In this document: positions 55,901 through 64,000 of the stretch, piece by piece
Numbering within the stretch: position 1 is the first letter of the stretch
How the letters are laid out: every line of letters begins with the position of its first letter
Source of the DNA: Patiria pectinifera
Lineage: Eukaryota; Echinodermata; Asteroidea; Valvatida; Asterinidae
Direction: 5' to 3'
Assembly (NCBI GenBank): GCA_029964075.1
Contig: CM057146.1
Coordinates: forward strand, 6,157,501 to 6,221,500
Length of the DNA: 64,000 bases
Notes under the pieces: generated by a model
The model's database searches: none
The model's input: only the letters and a program-made list of their open reading frames with translations
Told to the model about the DNA's origin: nothing
Program-made: the position numbers and the translations under genes

Positions 55901-58900
55901 GTTTTGCCATGTAAAAAGTGGCCGACACACACAGTCCAAACAGCACTGTATTAATGTACATGGACCTGCTGAACCATTCAAACCCTCTCTGGCAGCCATT
56001 TGAAAAATCATGCTGTTCTATTGTTAAAAATACCAGCGTTCAAACCGAAGATACAGGGAATTCTGTTGTCCGTCTACATTTGATGGTGTGTCATTTTTCT
56101 CTGCAGAAATGAGCGAGGAAGGATCCGTGAGTGGTTCAGAGAAGACAACATCAGAGTCTGAATCAGAGGTGAGCAGCTGGCTAACTTGGACATTCAGAAA
56201 GCTTGAACTTGAAACCAAAGTGTCTTATCAAGGTTTATTTGTCCTTACCTTCACTTTGAGTTTCTTATGTCCATGGATGTTGATTTATCTCAGCTCAGGC
56301 TGTAACTGCAAGGCTGTTTGGGCAGGAGTTGTCGACATGTGATGTGAACCACTAAAGAATTGCACCTCAGTTTGACTATTTTTTAACTCAAGCTCCAAGT
56401 ATAGACTTTAGTTCAGGATTTGCCATCAAACTCACCGGAAATGACTTCATTGTGAAAACCTTTTTCAAAGTTGATTAAAAACCTGCTTTTTTGGCACCCG
56501 TCTCAGACAAGTAATCCAAATATCTAAAGTGAAGTGTGACATTGGAAACTAGATGGGAGTAACCATGTGCACAGGACCTCAAATGATCACTCATTTGGAG
56601 CAACTCAAACAGCTCAAAAATCTTGAAATCAGACTTTGGTTTAGACAGTAGAAAATTAAACTCAATTTTGGGTTGACTTGAGTCACTCCAAATCTGGAAC
56701 GCCGGTCTGAATTGGGTGATAACAGGGTACATGTATTGTAGGACAGTTAGACCAGTTTTCAAAGTGGTGAGGGGACACAAGTTTCTTTGGAGGAGGTATG
56801 CAAGTTTCGGAAACCTCCGGCAAAAGAGGAAAAGACCTCTCATACTGGAATTTGTATCCTTGTGGAGACATTTCTTTGTTCTTGTGTAGTAAAGTTTTCG
56901 AGTTTGAAAGTGTAGTTTCAAAATGCTCTTATTTTAACATGTTAACCAGAATTAATTTCCTGGGCTGAAATTCAGACATAATATCCCTTTTCTAAAACTC
57001 TTCCTTTTGCGACGGATCAACATACCTTGGAAATTCCTAGTTTTTGAGTAAAATCCATATATGTATTTCGTGATAGCCTTGTGGAGACGTATTCATCTAC
57101 AGAAATTGCCCTGTGGAGACATATACAATCTTTTGTTCCCTATTGTGTGCATGTCGCCAGAGGGCACGGTGTATCAGATCAGTTCTTCAGCAACCCCTTA
57201 AACATCACCCCAAGATACATGTAATGATAGACACAACAACTTGACCGTCAAGGTGTGGTTGCCTCAGGGTCCCTGTCTGCCCCTTCCCCTTCCCCTTGTC
57301 TCTACCTGAGCTCAATCGGCACAAAGTGTGTTTGTATGTACGTTACATGTAGACTAGATTGTCTGCAAGAACAGACACTGTTGCTTCCTGTATAGACAAG
57401 GCCTTGTACGTACACAAATTATATGTACAAGTACTTCAGCAAGATGTTTGTTGGGTAATGTAGTTTGTATATGTGATTCTCTTATTTGAAGTCATTTGTA
57501 AAGACCAAGTGTGGTATTTACCACAAAAATGGTAAAATCACTTCTCTTGCCATACTCTATAGTAGCAACTTTCAGAGTTAGTCAGATTCCAAACATTACA
57601 CAGTCAGCTGTGCTGGCTATTAAATGAAGTGCTTAAGGAGAGGGGAGGGGCGTGGAGTTAAAATCACTAACTTAAATATATTAAGAACTTTGGGTTTCAC
57701 ATTTGGAGACAGCGTGTCTCACTTGACTATTCATGAATTATGTAACTAAAATATAAAAAACGGAAAAATGTGCAAAATATCATTATTTTTTGTCCTCAGC
57801 TTGATCTGTCACTATTCGTATTTTGATTAAGACTTGAAATAAAGAGCCCATGCTGCACATGAAGATTCGTTCGTTCATTAAAAAGACTCTACAAATTCTG
57901 TCTTTACAAAACATATTTAACCGTACTTGTGTTTCTGGTTTTCAGTATACCGACGAGACTGAAACTGAATCTGAAATCGAGTCGGATGTTGTTACAAAGA
58001 AGAAACCATCTCAAGTAGAAAGGGTACGTGAGTCAAGATCAAACTTAATATCAGACATGGGTTACATTATCTTGGCTGAAAGAGCAATACTCATTGCCTT
58101 TACCAGCAGTATGGAAGTAAGACAGATGTCAGTTTTATGAATTGCACATTTTATAACTGGGAGAAAAATGCAAAGAACTGATCCCTAAAAATTGTACAGA
58201 TAAATTTGTATTTTAAACTGAACAGGTATTGTTACGATTATTATAAAATGTGTTCTTGGAATCTAAGAAAAAATTATCCAAAAGATGATGTTTTTGTGAA
58301 ATAATTGGACACAAATTTGACTCTTAAATTCAGATGTGTAGCATCAGGAACAGCTTCATTTTGTTTAGTTCTGCACTCATTTTGTCTCTTTTACTTGTTC
58401 AATTTGTAGAGCCATTCTGAGTCAGAAAACGATCTCTTCGAGGGAGAGAAGTCGTCAGATGAAGAAGAGGAGGAAAAACCAAAGGTACATTCAAATCTAC
58501 GTGTGTAATGATGAAAAAATGAGAAGTTCCTGGTCGCCAGGGACAGTCTGGATTAGGAAGTCAATGCCACCAAATTGGAGTCATTGTCACAAACAAATAC
58601 ACAAAGGCCGTAACCTTTAAAAACATCATTGGATTATTGAGTAAAAGGTCATGGCCAAATCACTTGGCTGTGGCCGGCAATAACAGTCTATGGTAAGCGG
58701 CTGCCGCTGTTAACCAATGGCTTCCATAGGTGTGCTGTTGTCCAATGGTTATGGTGTTCGACTCATGTGTTGTGGTACGAGGGTTCAAACCCTGACAGGA
58801 AACATGGTGCTTGTGTTCTTGGGCAAGACACTTTATTACAATTGCCTCTCTCCACCCAGGAATATAAATGGGTACCTGTGCGCTGATCTCGAGCTGCCGC

Positions 58901-60903
58901 AGAAACTGGTCCCATGGCATGATGAACAGGGGTAATAATTGTGAAGCGCTTTAAGACCTTTGATATAAAGCGTTATAAATAAGCACCATGTTATTATTCC
59001 AGGTTTTGTCTGAATACTTCCACAGTCCCTCAGATATAAAGTCAGAGAACGGCCAGGGTGCCATTGCTCTGATGACCTTTCATGTGGGGTCAACTACATT
59101 TCAGTATTCACACTGGTTTGTACATGTTTGGGATGTGCAGCCTACACGTTCATGTACTTTTGGACCAGACGGAAGGAGGAATAGGCACAGGGAAAAGCAA
59201 GAAGTGAAATTTGAGAAGCAGAGGGCGTTGCCCGCCCTCGTATGACGAGGTCGCGTTGCAAGTCTAGACTTTCTGGTACCTGTTGCTGTGTTACTATCAG
59301 CAGTATTGGTGCCTGAGCAGAAAGATTGGAACATCAGTAAACAGGAAGATGGAGATTTAAATATAACCTGAGAGAGGGTGTGAAATTTTTGGAGGAAGGA
59401 ATAGTTTTTGGAGGAAGGAATTTAATGGTTCACTGGATGCAGCTAAACCTTCGGAAAATGAATGTGGAATATATTTCCTTTGGCATCCGATGTCCTGTCA
59501 CAGCAGTGTACTTAGGATGTGATTGATTGATTTTATTTCTGTTATTATGAAACCAAGGATTCCTCAAAAGTGCCCTGGGCACTGTAGCTCGCAAGCTTGA
59601 AGAAACCTGCACAGAGAAGACAATGAACAAAATACAGTTTTTAGATGTGGGAGGAAAACCCCAGAAGAATATTCTGGGGGAAAACCCACGGAATCAGGTA
59701 GGTACTGAAAACCCAATCCACATGTGGACTTGGGCAGGAATCAAACCAGGGCCACAAGGCGAGGAAAGAACCACTGCGCCAAACTGACTCTGTTTTGTGT
59801 CCAAGCATATTTAGGATTATACCAAGTATACACGTAGGGCTAACTACAATATGAACAAAACAGATGAAATTGCAACATATGGAAAGGTAGCTTACCTGAC
59901 ATGTGCATATGAAGGGTATGTGTTGCAATATGTACAGTACTTTAAAAAAAAAACCCAGACATTTTCAAAGTGAGGAGTTGCTACCAGTAAGACATCTACC
60001 CGGTAAATCTAAGGCGTGGTTTACGCCTTCATCTTGAATTGATATTCATTTTGTTAAAATAATTGATGTAGGCTTGTTGTAGGTAAATTTAAATGTGTAT
60101 ATTTTAATATTCATCTGTTTAAATTTTGTTAGACTGTTGTCAGCTTTGACAGGATTAATCATCAAACTGCATTTGTTATGGCCATCCCTCTTCCTCTTCC
60201 CGGGTATCTTGATAGTGGGAACATACTTCACAGTGTTTTTGAGAAGTCACAGGGTTTTACGTGTAACATGTAACATGATTGGATGGTCCAAATGTTCGTG
60301 TTCATGTTGCAGCCGTGTGGGAATGGGTGTGTTTTGACTCACATCCTTCTAACGTGAGCCTGTTGTTTTCATTTTCTTAGCTTCCATCGTGTCCATTGAC
60401 TACATATGGATATTATTCAAGTGTGTAAAAGTCAGGAAAGTGTTTCTTGTCGAAGCAAATACGAGTACAGTGCAGGTCGAAAACTCGGAACCAATCTCGG
60501 CCAGGCACAGTTTCACGCGTGCTGAGTGTTCAGATAAAAATGTATTTTGAACAAGTTTGGTACACAGTTCTGTCTTAAATTCAATAAACATTCTTCAAAA
60601 TTTAGAAAATGTTCTAAATTCTATGTTGAGTATTGACCATAGAAAGGTGCTACTATTTTTTCATTTATGAAAATAGCAATAAAAAAAAATGAAAAAAAAA
60701 ATTCACCCCCTAACTAAAACAATGATTTTGTCCTGGAGTAATTGACTCGGAATCATGCATTCTGTCTGCTTGTATTCAATTTTCTATTTCAATTTCACCT
60801 GTTATCTATCTGACCTTTAACCTCTTGTGTTTTCAGGGTGGAGCATTCGCGAATGAGCTGGCAGCACGGATTGGCGCAGCGCCCTCGTCAAGGGTTGATG
60901 ATG
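37904..60903 (+). CDS. WASHC2: WASH complex subunit 2 (FAM21), N-terminal part, 10 coding exons, continues off the right edge
   Basis: Subunit of the endosomal WASH complex. Exons: 37904-38002, 42185-42346, 45853-46017, 51752-51817, 52292-52471, 55129-55222, 56107-56168, 57946-58023, 58410-58484, 60837-60903; all phases match, 349 codons so far. Human-like blocks: [77 protein letters not shown], then acidic Ser/Glu exons with [14 protein letters not shown] (an LFa-type acidic motif) and [10 protein letters not shown]. The globular head, which binds the other WASH subunits, is complete; the retromer-binding tail of LFa repeats should lie beyond the window. Exon 1 encodes a 33-residue N-terminal extension starting [13 protein letters not shown], not present in human. 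Introns reach 5.7 kb and hold most of the window's transposons. Confidence 0.94.
38341..38443. mobile_element. Small foldback MITE
   Basis: About 100 bp; TGAATTCATGTCGGCCTAGC ... ACCTAGCTCTAAGGC pairs with GCCTTAGACCTGGG ... GAGCTAGAATTCAT around a loop near 38390. In WASHC2 intron 1. Confidence 0.5.
38927..39319 (+). mobile_element. PIF/Harbinger-like MITE, copy B
   Basis: 393 bp flanked by TTA (38924-38926, 39320-39322). Ends GGCCAAAAAAACCC and GGGGGGGCC; sub-terminal GGTCTCTGGTCAG and CTGACCAGAGACCGAC. Interior repeats CACCAAGG several times and ends in ACCTTGTCTGTACAAT, as in copies A and C. Confidence 0.85.
40492..40763. mobile_element. GGCC-ended Harbinger-like MITE, different subfamily
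   Basis: 272 bp flanked by TAA (40489-40491, 40764-40766). Left GGCCCCCCCAAAACAATTCTG pairs with CAGAACTATATTTTTTGGCC. Interior has GGTAGGTAGG runs. It ends 24 bp before the next MITE. Confidence 0.65.
40788..41152 (+). mobile_element. PIF/Harbinger-like MITE, copy C
   Basis: 365 bp flanked by TTA (40785-40787, 41153-41155). Same orientation and interior as copy B, including the TGTTCCGCGGTAGCTC block shared with copy A. In WASHC2 intron 1. Confidence 0.85.
41848..41905. mobile_element. 58-bp internally deleted GGCC MITE
   Basis: Begins GGCCAGGAAAAATTAAAA and ends TTTTTTTACCTGGCC. Shares CAGGGACGA...AACTGG with the 5679-6046 element in reverse. Minimal two-terminus remnant. Confidence 0.5.
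43225..43330 (+). repeat. tRNA-derived SINE fragment
   Basis: GTGGGTTCGAGTCCCACCC (B-box stem-loop) followed by CAAGTAATCTTG. Plus-strand counterpart of 15170-15230 and 25680-25745. In WASHC2 intron 2. Confidence 0.4.
43384..43801. mobile_element. piggyBac-like MITE with iterated motif, copy R6
   Basis: Starts TTAACCCTAACTCCCCAGGC, with sub-terminal TTTTTGCTAGGA, and ends GGATGGTTAATGTTAA. Interior iterates CCTCAATCCTGCAAAATCCT about four times, with the reversed form GGATTTTGGAGGATTCGG at the right. Confidence 0.65.
43857..43952 (+). repeat. 20-bp tandem repeat
   Basis: About five near-identical units of AGAGGGGGTTACTTGTAGCC. In WASHC2 intron 2, 55 bp after copy R6. Confidence 0.9.
46162..46405. 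mobile_element. Foldback MITE of the GGGCCCAATTTCATGGC family, copy 2
   Basis: GGCCCAATTTCATGGCTCTG at the left, CAGAGCTATGAAATTTGGTCC at the right; interior GCGCTAGCAGAAAAATTCTG as in the copy at 8510. In WASHC2 intron 3. Confidence 0.65.
48452..48692. mobile_element. Foldback MITE
   Basis: Arms of about 115 bp: GACATTTGGCACACAGTC, AGATTATTTGGCTATAGG and CGTCCTT pair with AAGGACA, CCTATAGCCAAATATC and GACTGTGTGCCAAATGCC around a centre near 48576. Non-coding, in WASHC2 intron 3. Confidence 0.65.
48742..48884 (-). mobile_element. CAGGCATGCAA MITE, copy D
   Basis: 143 bp flanked by ACTAGT on both sides (48736-48741, 48885-48890), in the opposite orientation to copies A-C. Core retained (CCTCGGATCAGCTGATT on plus). 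Confidence 0.8.
51105..51600. repeat. Degenerate interspersed repeat with internal periodicity
   Basis: TTCATGGATTTTGATGAAAC near 51350 recurs as TTCACGGATTTTAATGTAAC near 51487, each followed by TTGGATG and later GTCATGTAG near 51430 and 51555, a period of about 125-137 bp. Begins GTGTCGCCTAAACGAAG. Non-coding, just before WASHC2 exon 4. Confidence 0.45.
53850..53925 (+). repeat. tRNA-derived SINE head
   Basis: AGTTGAGTTGGTAGAGCACC (A box) and GGTTGCATGTTCAAACCC (B box) at tRNA spacing, then poly-T. The anticodon region can be aligned to a tRNA, but the acceptor stem does not pair, so it is a SINE rather than a tRNA gene. Confidence 0.5.
54373..54518 (+). repeat. Diverged dispersed repeat, copy 2
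   Basis: Counterpart of 5055-5200 (see there). Shared blocks include GATGC, AAAATTAGTGATGCGTAC and GGAGCT...AGTGGTAAAAA. In WASHC2 intron 5. Confidence 0.4.
55290..55670 (+). mobile_element. 5'-truncated LINE: last part of ORF2 and 3' UTR
   Basis: The frame from 55309 reads [20 protein letters not shown] and continues to [15 protein letters not shown], the characteristic C-terminus of CR1/L2/Jockey-type LINE reverse transcriptase proteins (compare LWNxLPxxI ... FKxxLKTxLF). It is followed by about 200 bp of AT-rich 3' UTR and a terminal TTATTATTATTA run. No reverse transcriptase domain remains, so it is a dead-on-arrival insertion, in WASHC2 intron 6. Confidence 0.75.
58741..58985 (+). mobile_element. 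tRNA-derived SINE
   Basis: Head: CCAATGGTTATGGTGTTCGAC and a B box GGGTTCAAACCCTG. Body: TTGGGCAAGACACTTTATT, CCTCTCTCCACCCAGGAATA and ATGGGTACC, then AAGCGCTTTAAGACC and AAGCGTTATAAATAAGC at the 3' end. The central body resembles a block conserved among many invertebrate deuterostome SINEs (from memory, not searched). In WASHC2 intron 9. Confidence 0.7.
59515..59795 (-). mobile_element. tRNA-derived SINE, second copy of the 28807 family
   Basis: On the minus strand: TTGGCGCAGTGGTTC (A box), GGTTTGATTCCTGCC (degenerate B box), GTGGATTGGGTTTTCAGTAC, TGATTCCGTGGGTTTTCCC and a tail AAATAAAATCAATCAATC. In WASHC2 intron 9. Confidence 0.7.
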
Positions 60904-63900
60904 GTGAGAAGTCCTGTAGTAAAAAAAAATGACTACAAAAATAATGTTCATAAATTACCAATTTCTCTTGTTAACCAGAGTGAAGCAACTTACTGCACAT
61001 TGTTTTTAAATGTGCACAAAATTTGCCCGCAAACAGACAAGATTGGGATATTAGAGTAATTGACCTATCGCCGTTTGCGAGTTAGCCACGCCCCTTATTA
61101 GACAACCCTATGGAGTTTTTGTACACTAACTTTTGTTTGTCTCAGATTTTGCTCGTTGCGCGTCCATTTGAATGTAATTGGATAATATTTCACAAGCTGC
61201 ATTGACGCGATTCTAACGCCATTTTCCCGCGATAGGTCAGTAGTGTCAGGGTTTTACAATGCGGAATCCATTGAAATAAATCCAAACCATGTGTTAGATT
61301 GTGACACTGAGATGTTCATGTATGATATATGTGTACACGTGAATGTACATGTATGTAGATGCATGTATTGTGGCTCATCACAAACTACATGTGCATATCG
61401 TGTACATGTGTAGGTGAGTGTAAATAATTGTACATGTACATATGCACATGTACATGTATATCACATGTACATGTAGGTTATCACAAACTAATCTCATTGT
61501 TGGCATTTTAACAAGCACGTAGTCCTAGTGTTCCAATAAATTTCCTCCGGAAAATATAATTTATATTTGAGTAGCCGAGAGAAACACATTGCCTTCATGT
61601 GTATTTTGCCTCAAAACATTCCACCCTTTTCAAGTTTCCGGGCCACCTGGGTGTAATTGAAATCTGGGCTGCAGTGACGGGAAAGGGGGAAGTCAATGTG
61701 TGCCAACCCAGCTTCAGTGGAAATTTGTGCTCCACCTTTGACTTGGTGCTTAGTTGTACTGCCCCAGTTTATTAAGACCCTTGTACACGTAGATACTTAT
61801 ACACATGTACCCACAGGCCCTGCTTGCAGAGAAAGGTTGAAAGTTTCTAGTAAAATGTTTGTAAATTTTAGTAAACATGCCCATTTTCAATGGATCGTTG
61901 AACTTAATTCCCCAGGCAGTGTGAATGACAAAATGAAATGTAATTGCTTGACAGGTGGAATTTGTGTCATTTCTAATTTTTTTTCCTTCCTATGACACAT
62001 CAAGCAATGTTTGTTAAGATGGTAAAAGGCAAAACCTAATATTGAGGTTTACACGTTTTGGGACATTACTTGTTTCTAAAATCCCAGTGGGAGCAACTCC
62101 CTTTAAAGGCATATAGGATCATTTGCTATTCATGTACCGGGTATTTTGTTGGTTTTCAATCATAACACTGTTCAAAATCCAAAAACGAATTTGTTGGGAA
62201 AAAAACAAAAAAAAAACTTGTTGAAGTTTCAGCTGAGTGGATATTTCACTTTTCGAGAAAACCATGCACAACTTTTTGATCACGAACACGACTTCGTCGA
62301 TAGTACTCTTAAATTTCCAAAAATCGGTCAATTGACTGATCGTTGGAAATCTTCCCTATACGTTTTTATATTTCTTCTTATTTACAGCAAGCCAGACAAA
62401 ATAATTTCATGGGGTGTTTATAACAGGCCGATCTGAATGCAAATAAGCTTTTTTTGATAATAATTTGGTAGGTTACTTTTGAGATAAATGCAAACGATCC
62501 TTATGCCTTTAAAGAAATAGCTACAGGGCAAACTTTCCTCAAGCTTGCAGAGGATTGACTTACATAGCTAGAACTACATGAAGTCGTCAACCTTATGCAT
62601 CTGCCCCGTGAACTCTCATGTACACAGTGTGTACACTCTCACATATGTGATGCAATCAGCTAAGTGAGTTGTTTGTCGACCCTGGTCAAGAAATGTTTAT
62701 TACAGATTTGAAAAGAGCACAATCTCAGCATTACTGCTGTGAAAACCGCATGCTTGTACCATCTTTAGTTCAAAAATTATGTGATGAAGCGATGTGATGC
62801 AGTGGCCCTATTTTGGCCTGTTTCTCCTAATGAAAATTCCGACAAACGACTCATGTAGCTTGATCGCATCACATATACTTCACCCTTGTCAAGAAGACCT
62901 CTCAAAGGAATGGAATTTACAGAATCAAGTGACCAATATATTTTAAGCCGCAGAGAAAAATCTTGTTGGATAGAGCCTTGGTGACTATACTAACACAAAC
63001 CCGACTTATCTCCCGAAACATGTGGATATGACTTTAGACCGCGATATTAGCACACTTCCTTTCTGAGAACGTTGAAGGTGGACTGTTCCATTGCATCCCC
63101 AGGTGTGGCACTGTTTGCCAAACGACAGGAAACTGGCTCTGTGTGGTATAAAAATAAAGATGGCAATAGCTGTTGTCCCTTAACTTGATGAAGGGTTAAA
63201 GATAAAAATTTGCTTGCCACCTTTCAATCTGGTTAACTACAAAACTGATGGAAATCAGTCAGTTTTAGAAAAACTATAAGCTGTTTTGAAGAAGTCGCCC
63301 ACCCTCTTTCAAAAGTCTTCAACATCTTACTCCCAGAATAGCCTTTTGCACCAACTTCCTCAAGATTCAGTTTCAGGTTGTTTTTTTACATTAGCTGCTG
63401 CACAAAGGGTTGTAGCCGTTGAAATCAGTACTATGAGCACTGGTGCTTTCTTGTTCTGAGGAAAATGGAAATTTACTGGAGAACCTGTTTTGGAATCTAA
63501 TGTTCGTCACATTTGTAAGAGGAATTACAAATGTTCAACAGGAAACGATAATTGCTGGGGATTTATCCTGATGTTCAGAGATACATTTGAAAGATAATCT
63601 GCCAGAACAAACTTGGAGATATAGAGTTTGTGCAGTTGTTTGATGTGACTTTCTGAAAGTACATTCGTGGATGGATCAGCTTTAGAAGATCCGCCGTGGA
63701 TTTCTATAAATCAGTGTAATGTGCAATTGAGAAGAGTTGTCGAAAGAGTTGTTGAAACGAAGGAAAAGGAAGGAGGCTTTATTGTCTTTAAAATAAGCTG
63801 ATGATGACTTGGTGATGTTCAAGTATTTCCTGGAGTACTATTGTTATTTTTAGAAATTGCTACTCGCCCCAAATACCACGGACCAGTTCAAGTCAGGAAC

Positions 63901-64000
63901 AGTTATCGTCACTGCAACTTTGTCAAGTCGGCAAGAAGGAAACTTATAGGCCATTTTGCCCAAGGGCCCGCCCTTGGCTTGAAATTAATCTGCCATCAGT
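60904..64000 (+). other. WASHC2 intron 10 and right edge of window
   Basis: No further WASHC2 exon is recognisable in these 3.1 kb; the donor at 60904 leaves phase 1. It contains TGTACATG-rich simple sequence at about 61310-61480 and the 4-bp-duplication MITE at 62647-62872. Nothing else is supported. Confidence 0.5.
62647..62872. mobile_element. MITE with perfect 4-bp target duplication, copy 2
   Basis: Reverse-complement relative of 7075-7316. Termini GTGATGCAATCAGCTAAGTG and AGCTTGATCGCATCAC, flanked by ATAT on both sides (62643-62646, 62873-62876). Confidence 0.7.

Overview
This 64-kb window is animal nuclear DNA. It holds multi-exon genes with GT-AG introns, no operons and no CRISPR arrays. 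The encoded proteins match vertebrate orthologues well, but the gene order is not vertebrate and no vertebrate repeat families are visible. The density of short inverted-repeat transposons, tRNA-derived SINEs and frequent ACATGTAC-type simple sequence suggest a marine invertebrate deuterostome, perhaps an echinoderm; this taxonomic guess is tentative.

Layout. (1) 205-314, minus: probable first coding exon of an unrecognised gene running off the left edge, behind a CRE-rich promoter. (2) 2842-19457, minus: NUP85, complete in 19 coding exons (668 codons). (3) 19653-26843, plus: ERCC1, complete in 10 coding exons (426 aa). NUP85 and ERCC1 are head to head, with 195 bp between their start codons. 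(4) 27688-37375, minus: TSR3, complete in 5 coding exons (454 aa), tail to tail with ERCC1. (5) 37904-60903 and beyond, plus: WASHC2 (FAM21), first 10 coding exons only, head to head with TSR3 (528 bp between starts). Every exon junction listed was checked by hand for phase, and all chains stay in frame.

The four identified genes are housekeeping genes with no shared pathway: nuclear pore scaffold, XPF-ERCC1 repair nuclease, 18S rRNA modification, and endosomal WASH complex. What links them is the two compact bidirectional promoters.

The rest is mostly intron filled with non-autonomous transposons. Target-site duplications separate them into classes: TTAA (piggyBac-like, at least eight copies with an unusual internally iterated motif), TWA (PIF/Harbinger-like), TA (mariner-like), a 9-bp class (an 810-bp Mutator-like foldback with nested hairpin tips in NUP85 intron 1), a 4-bp class, and a 6-10-bp class with four copies. 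Several sit within 15-55 bp of splice sites. There are also SINEs, one LINE 3' end and a 12-bp minisatellite. No transposase or reverse transcriptase gene is intact here.
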